From positions 662,001-726,000 of the forward strand of contig NZ_NGLE02000001.1 in assembly GCF_002140715.2 (NCBI RefSeq): DNA of 64,000 nt, read 5' to 3'. Both the position numbers and the translations under genes were made by a program. Each line of letters begins with the position of its first letter. Position 1 is the first letter of the stretch. Source of the DNA: Enterococcus sp. 4G2_DIV0659. GTDB taxonomy: Bacteria > Bacillota > Bacilli > Lactobacillales > Enterococcaceae. The notes beneath the pieces were generated by a model. It made no database searches. It was not told where the DNA came from and was given only the letters and a program-made list of their open reading frames with translations. Of the stretch, positions 16,822 to 25,613 are shown in pieces.

Positions 16822-19158
16822 ATGAAAAAACTTACCATCTATTCATCTTTAGCACTGCTTACCTTCTCATTATCTGCTTGTCATTTTACTCAATCAAAAG
16901 CGAGTAATCATCCTGAGAAGTCAAGTATCAACAGTGAAGTCGCAAAAAATGAAACGTATGCCAAAACAGATTTTTCTTTTGATGTTGACCCAGCAACCTT
17001 TGCCGTAACGATTACTGAAAATGGCGAACAAGCTGAAGTCTCTAAACCTCAAAACAAGAAAGAAGTCAGTAATTTAAAGAAAAGTCATGACGAAATCAGT
17101 TGGACATACCCAACGGAACAAATCAGCGTTAAACTAAAAAAAGAAAAAAATCATCTAGCAGTCTCGCTTACTAGTCTTTCAGACCAAGACACAACATTTA
17201 ACTGGCCTAAGCTAGATGCTAGCAACTATGTATTACCTATCGCAGAAGGAAAAACCATTCCTAATGATCAAAAAGAATGGCTTGCTTACTTTAAGCAAAA
17301 TGAAGAATTAGCGATGAGTGAAGCCTTTTCGATGAGTTTTTTCACAACAAACCAGCAAACCTTTGCAACTACTTTTGTAATGGACAATACATTTAATAGC
17401 GATCTTTTAACCCAAACAGAACCTCATCTTACCCTTGAAGCCAGTCATCATTTTATCGGTTTTGATAAAAATAAAACCTTAAATTACCGGCTTTATGTGA
17501 CTGATAACGACCCTGTTGCCATTGCCAAAACATACCAAATGGATCGAATCGATCGAGGGGAATTTAAAACCTTAGATGAAAAAGAAAAAGACAATCCAGA
17601 AATCAAAAAAATGCGTGGTGCGATTCAAGTTTATTATTGGAATAGCCGAATTTTAACCACAGAAGATATCAAATGGGCGAAATTACCTCAATTAATAGAC
17701 GAGCCAATTTTCAAATGGATTGGCGAACTATTAGAAAAATACGGAGAAGATGGTTCTGAAGAATATCTAAAAGCGTTAGCCGCTTTTAAAAACAACGAAG
17801 GGTACAAATTTGAAAAAAATACCTTCTTAACCTCTATCAATTATGTACTACTATATCCACAATTTTATACAAAAGATATCTTCAAAAACCCAGATGCACA
17901 AGCTCAAAAATTGATAAACAAAGGAATCGATAACCTAAGCGAACAAGAACGCTACACCTTAAATAAACATCTACTAGCAGGAGTCTTAAGTGATCTAACT
18001 CCCCCACTTGACCAATGGGGACAAGCCACTTCTTCTGATGTTTTCAAAGAGATGAAGGTTTCTGGTGTTGAAAATGCGTGGATTGGTTTACCAAACTGGG
18101 CCAACGGATTAATGAATCCAGAGATGGTCAAAACAGCCGCTGATGAAGGTTACTTGATCGGTCCTTATGATTCTTATCAATCTATTCAAGAAAATGCCAG
18201 CATTGATTGGAACACAGCTTCGTTCCCTAATAAAAAGTTATATGATGATGCAACTGTTACTAAAAAAAATGGGGAAAAAGTTGCAGGATTCTTAGGCAAA
18301 GGCCGCAAACTTAATCCCACACAAATTTTTCCTGATGTAAAAGAACGATTTGAAGGAATTACGCAAAATGGTGTCCCATTCAATTCTTGGTTCTTAGACA
18401 CAGATGCTGCTGGCGAAATTTATAATGACTATAGCCCAGAACATCTAACCACTCAAAATGAAGATGTTGCTGGCCGTTTAAAACGAATGGATTATTTTAA
18501 TCAAAATGGATTGGTTGTAGGGTCAGAAGGTGGAAATGATTTTGCGTCAAAAGAGATGGTCTTTGCTCATGGCATCGAAACACCGGTCATCATGTGGTCA
18601 GATCCTGATATGCGTGAAAACAAAGACAGTGAATACTATGTAGGAAGCTATGCAGCATTAGATGGTGGTATTCCAACAAAATATAAAAAAGTCGTACCAA
18701 TTAAAGAAGAATACAAAGCGATCTATACAGATCCTGTGTACTCTCTTCCTCTGTATAAACTTGTTTACAATCGCTCTGTGATTACTTCCCATCAATGGGA
18801 GTGGGACAGTTATAAAATCAAAGGACAAGTCGGTGAACGTCGTATGAAGGAATATCTATATAATACACCGCCGATGGTTCATATCGACAAATCAGGTTGG
18901 GAAGAACATAAAGAAGATATTTCGGAAAATGCTAAACACTGGAGCCCCTTCCAAAAAGCAGCATTGCAACATGAAATGACTGATTTTAAACTATTGACAG
19001 ATAATCGTCTCGTTCAAAAAACTGAATTTGGTGACAAACTTTCTGTTATTGCTAATTTCTCTGATACAGATTACGATGCACAGGATGTTCAAGTTGCCAG
19101 TCATACTGCTGTGATTATCAATGATGGCAAAAAAACGGTTATAAAAACTGAAGGTTAA
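16822..19158 (+). CDS. Secreted lipoprotein, glycoside-hydrolase-like (TIM barrel)
   Basis: 778 residues. The signal peptide has lipobox LSAC (Cys20), so the protein is anchored outside the membrane. An N-terminal beta-sandwich region (to about 260) precedes a large domain with blocks such as NAWIGLPNWANGLMNPEM, SWFLDTDAAGEIYNDYSPEH and GSEGGNDF, the kind of acidic clusters seen in GH101/GH129-like barrels. A short beta domain ends the protein. The conserved Asp in FLDTD and Glu in GSEGG are candidate catalytic residues. Family assignment is tentative. Sugar released from host glycans or wall polymers is possible. Confidence 0.55.
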   Translation: MKKLTIYSSLALLTFSLSACHFTQSKASNHPEKSSINSEVAKNETYAKTDFSFDVDPATFAVTITENGEQAEVSKPQNKKEVSNLKKSHDEISWTYPTEQISVKLKKEKNHLAVSLTSLSDQDTTFNWPKLDASNYVLPIAEGKTIPNDQKEWLAYFKQNEELAMSEAFSMSFFTTNQQTFATTFVMDNTFNSDLLTQTEPHLTLEASHHFIGFDKNKTLNYRLYVTDNDPVAIAKTYQMDRIDRGEFKTLDEKEKDNPEIKKMRGAIQVYYWNSRILTTEDIKWAKLPQLIDEPIFKWIGELLEKYGEDGSEEYLKALAAFKNNEGYKFEKNTFLTSINYVLLYPQFYTKDIFKNPDAQAQKLINKGIDNLSEQERYTLNKHLLAGVLSDLTPPLDQWGQATSSDVFKEMKVSGVENAWIGLPNWANGLMNPEMVKTAADEGYLIGPYDSYQSIQENASIDWNTASFPNKKLYDDATVTKKNGEKVAGFLGKGRKLNPTQIFPDVKERFEGITQNGVPFNSWFLDTDAAGEIYNDYSPEHLTTQNEDVAGRLKRMDYFNQNGLVVGSEGGNDFASKEMVFAHGIETPVIMWSDPDMRENKDSEYYVGSYAALDGGIPTKYKKVVPIKEEYKAIYTDPVYSLPLYKLVYNRSVITSHQWEWDSYKIKGQVGERRMKEYLYNTPPMVHIDKSGWEEHKEDISENAKHWSPFQKAALQHEMTDFKLLTDNRLVQKTEFGDKLSVIANFSDTDYDAQDVQVASHTAVIINDGKKTVIKTEG

Positions 19159-19169
19159 ACAATGAAAAA

Positions 19170-19280
19170 AGGTGGTTGGGACAGAAGCTTATTTCCGAAG
19201 GAGTTGCTTGTGCTCCCACCGTTTATTCGGATTTCAAGTGGTTGGGATATGACTCGAAGAGTTATGTCCCAACCACTTCT
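19170..19280. repeat. Intergenic repeat of the GGGACAGAAGC family (copy A)
   Basis: It begins GGTTGGGACAGAAGC. A 50-base core at 19189-19238 aligns without gaps to 47736-47785, and its first 31 bases align to the complement of 26430-26460. The element ends in a strong hairpin, listed separately. It lies between two converging genes. Confidence 0.75.
19236..19278. terminator. Bidirectional intrinsic terminator
   Basis: A nearly perfect 20-bp stem (AAGTGGTTGGGATATGACTC with its complement) has a GAA-type loop and T-runs outside. It serves the lipoprotein gene and the converging phosphatase-family gene. Confidence 0.85.
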
Positions 19281-19281
19281 T

Positions 19282-20364
19282 TTATTTTTTTAGCTTAAAG
19301 GTCATCTCAACTGGATTATGATCTGAATGTTTAAATTCAGCATCAATCACTTGCACATCAATATTTTCAACATTATCTGAAATAATAAATCCATCAATCA
19401 GCGCTACAAATGACTCCCCTTTTTTATAAGGTTTGTCTAGATTACGCACAGAAGGAACTGGCGTTTCTACTTCAGTCAATGCAGCCACTTGTAAATGTTT
19501 TGGTAACTCTTTTTTAGGGAATGGCTGTAGCCATGTGTATTCCTCTGCTGTATCATTTTTAAATGTTTCAATCGAAGAATCTAGTAAGTCATGATTAAAA
19601 TCACCACCACCGACAACGTAATTGCCTTTTTTATATTCATTTTCCATATGATCGAATAATTTATGGATTTGTTCTTTTTGGATTTTTTGATCTTTAATAT
19701 AGGCGGATAAATGAACATTATAAAGCATCAGGTACTTCCCGTTTTCAACAGGGATTTTAGATACCGTAAAGGCACGATCTAAATCAAAAAATTTATTGAA
19801 ATTCGTTTCAATTGGCAAACTATAGCGAGTGCTTGTGTCTATTTTAGTATTGCTTAGCGTAAGAATTCCAGATTTTGACTTTCCAATTGGATCAAGGATC
19901 GGATACATTAGAAATGCTGAATCATAATTCGTAGCAAATACGCTAGAGTAGTCACTAAACTGCTGATTGATTTGATCAACTTCATTTACACCACGGCTAC
20001 GAGTGGCTTTTTCATCTACCTCTTGGAATAAGGCAAAATCTGGGTCAATCGATTTAGTTGTCGCAATTGCTCCTGAAATATTTTTGACAACACTGGTTTT
20101 GCTTTCAGCTTTGGACTGTTTCCCACCATCCATAAAAAAAGTATAGTCAGGTGTATATGAACCATAACCGATATTAAACGTGGCGATTTTGTATTCTTTG
20201 TTCGTTAAGACTTCCTTTACTTTGGCGTTTTGTTTACTTTCAATAGACAAATTATCGGCGATTCTGGCATAACTGAAATAAACATAGCCAACATATGCTA
20301 AAATAATTGTGATGAAAATGACTAGAAGGCTTAAAAATATTTTGATACTTTTTTTTAAATTCAT
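19282..20364 (-). CDS. Membrane-anchored endonuclease/exonuclease/phosphatase family protein
   Basis: 360 residues. An N-terminal membrane helix (about 8-32) is followed by an EEP-fold domain with its ordered motifs: TFNIGYGSY, FQEVDE, YNVHLSAY, GGGDFNHDL and the terminal SDHNPV. The catalytic domain would face outwards. The family includes nucleases, sphingomyelinases and inositol phosphatases, and the substrate here is not clear. It is a single gene on the minus strand with its own terminator. Nothing else is supported in the 234 bases upstream of it. Confidence 0.8.
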   Translation of the reverse strand: MNLKKSIKIFLSLLVIFITIILAYVGYVYFSYARIADNLSIESKQNAKVKEVLTNKEYKIATFNIGYGSYTPDYTFFMDGGKQSKAESKTSVVKNISGAIATTKSIDPDFALFQEVDEKATRSRGVNEVDQINQQFSDYSSVFATNYDSAFLMYPILDPIGKSKSGILTLSNTKIDTSTRYSLPIETNFNKFFDLDRAFTVSKIPVENGKYLMLYNVHLSAYIKDQKIQKEQIHKLFDHMENEYKKGNYVVGGGDFNHDLLDSSIETFKNDTAEEYTWLQPFPKKELPKHLQVAALTEVETPVPSVRNLDKPYKKGESFVALIDGFIISDNVENIDVQVIDAEFKHSDHNPVEMTFKLKK

Positions 20365-20598
20365 TAAGGTCTCAACTTTCTATTGTGTACTTTCTTCCAT
20401 TCTACAATAAGAACAAACTGTTTCATTTTAAGGCATTGGTGCTCTAAAAATGACAGATTTTATTCCCTACTTTGTTTGGGGACTTTTGGTTGAACATCAT
20501 TTTTCACGATACTGTTTACTCATTATAAGCATAAAAGGAATTCGATTCAATATAAGTGAAAAGAATTTAAAACAGTCTCCACTACAGAGAAGTTCTTT

Positions 20599-21147
20599 TT
20601 AACGATTTTTCTGAACAAGTTCAGCTAGTTTATTAACCGTATTCGCATTCCTAATCGTGATTCGGTCATAAAGCTTCGTCCCAACGATTTTTGACCAGCG
20701 TGTTCTTGAAAATGTTTTGATCGGAGCTGACCAGAAAATCACACCGCCATGATGTGCAACTTTTTCATACTCCTCTTTTGCTTCACCTACAGATACGATT
20801 ACTTCTTCTGTTGTTGTTGGAGGAATCACAAAAATCGCATTGTGTTTTGACTCTTTATCGGCATTCCACCAATCCGGCATCTGTTCTAAAGCTTCTAATA
20901 AAGCCTCACCCGATAAAATAGTAACGGTAATTGGTAGCCCAAATTCCGATTCAATCAATTGCTCACAGTCTTTTGCTAATCGTAAACTGTCTGTCTCTTC
21001 ACTTGAAAAAATAACATTTCCACTATTTAAATACGTAACAACATTCCTAAAACCATGGTGTTCAAAGCATTCTTTAAGAGTTGACATAACGACTCTATTT
21101 TTTCCACCAACATTCACACCGCGCAACAATGCGATATATGTTTTCAT
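20599..21147 (-). CDS. DUF1697 family protein
   Basis: 182 residues with the DUF1697 opening (MKTYIALLRGVNVGGKNRVVMSTLKECFEHHGFRNVVTYLNSGNVIFSS) and the closing block RTRWSKIVGTKLYDRITIRNANTVNKL. The family is widespread, soluble and without assigned function. The ATG follows TAAGGAGGAAACGACT. It has no evident operon partner. Confidence 0.85.
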   Translation of the reverse strand: MKTYIALLRGVNVGGKNRVVMSTLKECFEHHGFRNVVTYLNSGNVIFSSEETDSLRLAKDCEQLIESEFGLPITVTILSGEALLEALEQMPDWWNADKESKHNAIFVIPPTTTEEVIVSVGEAKEEYEKVAHHGGVIFWSAPIKTFSRTRWSKIVGTKLYDRITIRNANTVNKLAELVQKNR

Positions 21148-21330
21148 AGTCGTTTCCTCCTTAATTTGGTTTAATTAGAGTATATCGTATTAAAAGAGAG
21201 GATACATGCAAAAGAACTCTAACAATTCACTGATTCAAAAGTTAATAGTTCTTCAAAACCTCTGTCTATATTATAATGATAGAGAGTAAATAGAATTTTT
21301 ACACAATCTAATTAGAAAAGAGGCCTTGCC

Positions 21331-21702
21331 ATGAAAGACATCAATGAATTTTTTTCAAGTATCACTGAACCTGAGCACCGCACAAAAGTAGAAGAACTTT
21401 TTAAATGGACCATGGATCACTATCCACAATTGAATGTTGTGATTAAATGGAACCAACCAATGTTTACAGACCATGAAACTTTTATCATCGCCTACAGTAC
21501 GACTAAAAAGCATATTTCAATTGCTCCAGAAACAGTGACAATTGCGACCTTCAAGGACGAGATTGAAAAAACGGGCTATCAACATACTGATAATATTATT
21601 AAAATAACTTGGGCCGAACCAATCGACTACACCTTCCTAAAAAAAATAATTGATTATAATATTGAAGAAAAAGCACATTATACAAAATTTTGGCGAGAGT
21701 AA
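21331..21702 (+). CDS. DUF1801 / YdhG-like iron chaperone family protein
   Basis: A 123-residue protein matching the YdhG/Fra-type DUF1801 fold: MKDINEFFSSI near the start, VVIKWNQPMFTDHETFIIAYSTTKKHISIAPE in the middle, a C-terminal helical tail. The Bacillus homologue is described as a frataxin-like iron chaperone; that role is carried over only by family. The ATG follows AGAAAAGAGG. It is a single gene. Confidence 0.75.
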   Translation: MKDINEFFSSITEPEHRTKVEELFKWTMDHYPQLNVVIKWNQPMFTDHETFIIAYSTTKKHISIAPETVTIATFKDEIEKTGYQHTDNIIKITWAEPIDYTFLKKIIDYNIEEKAHYTKFWRE

Positions 21703-21841
21703 TCCTTCTTGATACTATGAACCAAACAAGGTAGTGCATGAGAGCTTTTAGTTTCAACGAAGAACTTTTTCACTTAATTTGAAATATTTTATTGACTCTA
21801 CTCCTACCTTTAAGTTAAGATAACATTACAATACAAAATAT

Positions 21842-21925
21842 AAAAAAGCGCCCTGCAAGAAGACAGCAATCTTCATGCAGAGCCCTGTATTATCAGCACG
21901 AACTAATAATACAAGTTGCCTCGCC
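21842..21925 (-). ncRNA. Predicted small RNA, unit 1 of a tandem pair
   Basis: On the minus strand, a hairpin GTATTATTAG-TTCGTG-CTGATAATAC is followed by a terminator stem GCTCTGCATGAAGA/TCTTCTTGCAGGGC and TTTTTT. Unit 2 (22099-22181) has the same parts in the same order, with base changes that keep pairing and an unchanged TTCGTG loop. A TTGG.../TTTATT promoter-like pair lies to the right. This suggests a structured RNA of about 80 bases. On the plus strand a long transcript ending at 22056 would be antisense to it. Confidence 0.45.
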
Positions 21926-22029
21926 AATAAACTATTGACTGTTATCATTTTACCAAGTATCAGAAAAAATTATAGTTTTTTCTGTATTTTCAATGAAATT
22001 AGTTAATGCTTATTTATCGAACGCTTCAT

Positions 22030-22056
22030 GGTATTAGTGCTGACTAATATCATTTT
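22030..22056 (+). terminator. Plus-strand terminator of tandem unit 1
   Basis: ATGGTATTAGT pairs with ACTAATATCAT around a four-base loop, followed by TTTTTT. It has a counterpart in unit 2 (22292-22326). It implies a plus-strand transcript across the predicted minus-strand RNA. Confidence 0.6.
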
Positions 22057-22098
22057 TTGTATTTCCAATTATTTGTGATAATTAGAGCGAAAAACAAA

Positions 22099-22181
22099 AT
22101 AAAAAAGGCACTCTGCATCAGGACAGCAATCCTCATACAGAGCCTCGTATCATCAGCACGAACTGATTATACAAGTTGCCT
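22099..22181 (-). ncRNA. Predicted small RNA, unit 2 of a tandem pair
   Basis: On the minus strand, a TTGAGT/TATATT promoter with an 18-base spacer (22211-22216 and 22187-22192) leads into GGCAACTTGTATAATCAG. Then come a TTCGTG-loop hairpin, a terminator stem GGCTCTGTATGAGGA/TCCTGATGCAGAGTGCC, and TTTTTT. The transcript would be about 80 bases. No conserved reading frame is shared by the two units, so coding is unlikely for this strand. The RNA family is not recognised; a type I antitoxin-like role is only one possibility. Confidence 0.5.
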
Positions 22182-22291
22182 AAGTCAATATATATCGACT
22201 CCTTTATTTTACTCAATTTTTGTAAGAAATACTAGCTTTTTTTACAAATTTAGTTATTTGAAGTGGTTGACGATTATTTATTGTACTTTTG

Positions 22292-22326
22292 CACGGTATT
22301 AGTTGGTGACTAATACCGTATTTTTT
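22292..22326 (+). terminator. Plus-strand terminator of tandem unit 2
   Basis: ACGGTATTAGT pairs perfectly with ACTAATACCGT around a five-base loop, followed by a T-run. Same place and type as the hairpin ending unit 1. No supported gene lies in 22327-22562. Confidence 0.7.
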
Positions 22327-22562
22327 CGCTCTTTTTATAATATAAGTACTGATTACTCCTTTTTCGAATACCTTTTTCATATTCTAACATTGGTGCTTAT
22401 AAGCTAGTTTTACTGACTTCAATTGTTCACCATGCTTCAATCATTTAGTTAAAAAGGCTTGCTAAGTCAATCAAAAATAAACATGCAAACAAATAATTTT
22501 CTAAAATTACACTACTGAATGATAAAAAGTAACGATTGATTTCATTTTTACTAGTATTTGAG

Positions 22563-22719
22563 GAAACATCTGTTAGGCGGAAGACAGATGTTTCTTCAAA
22601 AAAATAAATAGGTCTTGCAGAGCTTATTTATTTCAAACAGGCGCTTATCACACTATTCCTTTTTCGGATAAAAAGAATCATACCCAACCATTTCAACACA
22701 TAAGATAAGCGGCTGTTTG
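22563..22719. other. Non-coding stretch with two inverted repeats downstream of the MFS gene
   Basis: A short palindrome GAAACATCTGT/ACAGATGTTTC is at 22563-22594. A wide one (CAAACAGGCGCTTATC at 22634-22649 against GATAAGCGGCTGTTTG at 22704-22719, one mismatch) encloses 54 bases and is followed by a T-rich run on the plus strand. They may end transcripts. I see no coding capacity here. Confidence 0.4.
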
Positions 22720-22723
22720 TTTT

Positions 22724-23911
22724 TCATTTTTTCTGTCTTAAAGTAATCACTGTCGTCAGTAGAGATAAAAAAAGTAAGATTATTGCCTCGGAAAAAAAAG
22801 TTCCTCGAACCGTGTCAAAAACTGATACAGAATCAATCAACGCAATACCATATGGAGAAAACGCAGAACCAATATTAAAACCAACCAAAAGCAATGAGGT
22901 TCTAAATGATGCTTGAGAAGAGGCTCCATTGTTTATCTGACTAAATAAATAAGGAATAAACAATCTAAAAGAAAAACCACAGGCCACTGCACCTACACCT
23001 GTCAGAAAAACACTAGTAGAAATTCCGATCAAGACCATCGCGCCACTCATTACTAAAAACACAAGAGGCATTGTCCAACGCTGTGTTATTTTAAAAACAT
23101 AACCAAATGAAAAACCCGCAGTCATTGCACCAACACCGATCAAAGCCATTATATTGCTACCATCCGTTGCATTTCCATATCCTAATGTCGTCATCAGTAA
23201 AGTCCCTTTAACTGTAATTGACATATACATACAAACAACTATAATCAACAAAACAATATAACCTGAAAAAGCAAGCCAACTCATCGATCCTTCCTTCTGC
23301 TTATTTTCCTTAGGTGTTCCTTTTGTCATGCGCTCCCCATGCACTAATTGGATATCCTTTTCAGAAACACTAGGCACAAATAATACAACGAATAAAATAA
23401 TCGGCAAGACAAACAAGTAAACCCAAAAGGACGTTTGCCAGCTTATCTTGAGTAATTGTCCTACTACAAAAGTCAATGACATACCGCCAATTCCTTCAAA
23501 AGCACTTTGAAAACCGATAGTCGTAGCACGTTCATTTCCTTGATAAAAGTAACGAATCAAAGACACCAATAAAGAATTAAACAGACCCACACCAAATCCA
23601 AAACAAGCCCTAGAAATTAAAATGAGTATAAAATTTGTTGATACGGCTGGGACAATACCTGAAATTAATACAATACTTAAGCCTAGTAAAACCGTTGTTT
23701 TATAGCCTAGATATTTAGCAATTTTTGTACTTATTAACACAGCTGGGATAATAAATAATGCAGGAATTGTGGTTAACATTTCGACTAATGATAATGGTAC
23801 ATTAGGAAATGTTTCTGCCATAGCAGGTATATTCGCACCAATTGCACCACCCGATACAACTACTAGGGATACTGATAAAATCGATATTTTTTTCATTACA
23901 TTGTGAGCCAT
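22724..23911 (-). CDS. MFS transporter
   Basis: 395 residues with twelve hydrophobic segments and the MFS loop pattern (KIAKYLGYKTTVLLGLSI after helix 2; RACFGFGVGLFNSLLVSLIRYFYQGNERATTIGFQSAFEGIGG around helices 4-5). It looks like a drug/metabolite:proton antiporter of DHA1 type; no substrate can be named. It is transcribed divergently from a MerR-family regulator and shares its control region, in which both promoters have 19-base spacers. That makes MerR-type activation by the transported compound likely. Confidence 0.82.
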   Translation of the reverse strand: MAHNVMKKISILSVSLVVVSGGAIGANIPAMAETFPNVPLSLVEMLTTIPALFIIPAVLISTKIAKYLGYKTTVLLGLSIVLISGIVPAVSTNFILILISRACFGFGVGLFNSLLVSLIRYFYQGNERATTIGFQSAFEGIGGMSLTFVVGQLLKISWQTSFWVYLFVLPIILFVVLFVPSVSEKDIQLVHGERMTKGTPKENKQKEGSMSWLAFSGYIVLLIIVVCMYMSITVKGTLLMTTLGYGNATDGSNIMALIGVGAMTAGFSFGYVFKITQRWTMPLVFLVMSGAMVLIGISTSVFLTGVGAVACGFSFRLFIPYLFSQINNGASSQASFRTSLLLVGFNIGSAFSPYGIALIDSVSVFDTVRGTFFSEAIILLFLSLLTTVITLRQKK

Positions 23912-23940
23912 AAAAAAACACCCTCCTTATTGTTCACTTT

Positions 23941-24022
23941 AGGATACCTCTTCTAGTGGACTCTAAGTCAAGATGAAATCTCTTTTTTCCTTTGACTTAG
24001 AGTCCACTCTACGTGGTAAAAT
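23941..24022. promoter_or_regulatory. Divergent MerR-type promoters with a long inverted repeat
   Basis: Plus strand: TTGACT at 23992-23997 and TAAAAT at 24017-24022, spacer 19. Minus strand: TTGACT (complement of 23966-23971) and TATCCT (complement of 23941-23946), spacer 19. Each spacer begins TAGAGTCCACT, so the region holds a 17-bp inverted repeat (AGTGGACTCTAAGTCAA and complement). Overlong 19-base spacers with a dyad are the hallmark of MerR-activated promoters. Both directions appear to be controlled alike. Confidence 0.8.
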
Positions 24023-24055
24023 AAACATATGTATTTATCAAGGAGGAAATGATTC

Positions 24056-24418
24056 ATGACATATAAAATTCACGAATTTTCAAAAATAACAGGTCTTACG
24101 CCTTATACCCTACGTTTTTATGAAAAAGAAGGATTGCTTACCGTTAAAAGGGATCAAAATAATATCCGCATGTATGATGATCGTAATAAAGAGTGGATCG
24201 ATTTTTTTCTACACTTAAAAAAAACAGGAATGACTATTGAAGATTTAAAACAATACTTGAACTGGTGGCATGAGGGAGATTCCACTAATCGGGATCGCTT
24301 AGAGCTATTAAAAAAACAAAAACAGAGTGCTCTGAATGAACTAGAACAACTCCAACAAGCAATTAATGTACTGGATCATAAAATAGCTGTTTATAAAAAA
24401 AGAGTCCAAGAATCATAA
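24056..24418 (+). CDS. MerR-family transcriptional regulator
   Basis: 120 residues. An N-terminal winged HTH (YKIHEFSKITGLTPYTLRFYEKEGLLTVKRDQNNIRMYDD) is followed by a long dimerisation coiled coil to the C-terminus (LELLKKQKQSALNELEQLQQAINVLDHKIAVYKKRV). No cysteine cluster for metal sensing and no effector domain are visible; the short C-terminus suggests a small-molecule or redox-independent type. The ATG follows AAGGAGGAAATGATTC. It probably controls the divergent MFS gene and itself. Confidence 0.88.
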   Translation: MTYKIHEFSKITGLTPYTLRFYEKEGLLTVKRDQNNIRMYDDRNKEWIDFFLHLKKTGMTIEDLKQYLNWWHEGDSTNRDRLELLKKQKQSALNELEQLQQAINVLDHKIAVYKKRVQES

Positions 24419-24486
24419 AAAACTAGTTTCCATAAAATATACGGCAGAAACTAGTTTATCTCATTTAAGTTATTCGTTAGCACTTT

Positions 24487-25608
24487 TTAAATCTGACGTG
24501 TGGGGATGGAGAAATGAAAACAGATTTCTTTTCCATGGATTGTACAAGCGACTTCTCCAGTATGGCTTTCAATAATTTTTTTGACTAGCGCTAAGCCTAA
24601 GCCATTACCGATGATTTGATTACTAACTTTCTGTCCCCGATAAAAAGGGTCAAAAATACTTTCTACTTCATCTTCCATAATCTCTTGTCCAGTGTTCCTC
24701 ACTTCAACTGTGAGAATGTCATTGGATACTTTAGTCATAACGGTTACATCAGATGCTTCATCTCCATATTTAATAGCATTTTCGACTAGGTTTTTAACTA
24801 CTACACCTAACATGACTTGATTGCCTTTAATTTGATTATTTTTTTGACTTTTATTTACCAAGCATATCTGTTTTTCCAAAGCTTGTTCTTTTAACTCTGT
24901 AAATACATCATTGATTATATAATCTGTACTGATTGAATCTGTTAATTGTAGAAGATTATCATTTGCTAGTAAAAGTAATTGTTCTAACGTCATTGATAAC
25001 TTATCACAACTTGATAAAATCGCATCCGTCATTTTCTGACTTTCCTGATCTGACTCATCTGCAGTCATTTGAAGTAGTTGCGCATATGTAATGATGACAG
25101 CTAATGGTGTTTTTAATTCATGAGCAGCATTATTAATGAAGTTTTTTTGTTTTAAAAATGATTCATCCAATCTCGTAGTCATCTCATTGTAGCTTGTGCT
25201 TAATGCTTGAACTTCTTGTGGTTGACTCGGATCAATTTCGATTTGTTTGCCAATATTTCTCGTGTCTAAACGACTCATTGTTTTTTGGAGTTTTACCAGC
25301 GATCCTAGACTTTTTCCGACTAACCTATATGTAATAATTGTGCCTAAAATAATCACAATCAACCAGACAAAAATAATAGTTGATGAAAACGATGTTCTAG
25401 CTTTAGCTAGCGTAATAGCTAAATCCGTGCCTTTTTTATTTGACGGTGCTTGTGCTTTTATCACCTCTTGATTACTAGAATCAAGTGCGGTCAAACGCTC
25501 AACAGTGAAGTTCTTATTCGCACCTGATACAGAAAACAACAGAATGACTAATGACATGCTCACCAAAAGTCCACTTACCAACAACGTAATTTGTTTTTGT
25601 AAGCTCAT
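24487..25608 (-). CDS. Sensor histidine kinase
   Basis: 373 residues. Two membrane helices (about 8-28 and 74-95) enclose a short loop of about 45 residues. A HAMP domain and the H-box FINNAAHELKTPLAVI follow, then N-box NLVENAIKYG and G-box GNGLGLALVKKI. The small extracytoplasmic loop resembles kinases that sense within the membrane or through a partner. It starts five bases after the response-regulator stop. A FtsX-type ABC transporter lies upstream on the same strand, a common arrangement for antimicrobial-peptide sensing; that link is inferred. Confidence 0.88.
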   Translation of the reverse strand: MSLQKQITLLVSGLLVSMSLVILLFSVSGANKNFTVERLTALDSSNQEVIKAQAPSNKKGTDLAITLAKARTSFSSTIIFVWLIVIILGTIITYRLVGKSLGSLVKLQKTMSRLDTRNIGKQIEIDPSQPQEVQALSTSYNEMTTRLDESFLKQKNFINNAAHELKTPLAVIITYAQLLQMTADESDQESQKMTDAILSSCDKLSMTLEQLLLLANDNLLQLTDSISTDYIINDVFTELKEQALEKQICLVNKSQKNNQIKGNQVMLGVVVKNLVENAIKYGDEASDVTVMTKVSNDILTVEVRNTGQEIMEDEVESIFDPFYRGQKVSNQIIGNGLGLALVKKIIESHTGEVACTIHGKEICFHFSIPTRQI

Positions 25609-25613
25609 TATTC

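Noticed and set aside
22057..22302. 81-codon plus-strand frame in the tandem RNA region
   Set aside because: It spans hairpins and is not kept in the sister unit; composition is not protein-like.
21842..22326. Fst/par-type toxin gene
   Set aside because: The opposing terminators suggested it, but no short peptide with a membrane helix and charged tail is conserved in both units.
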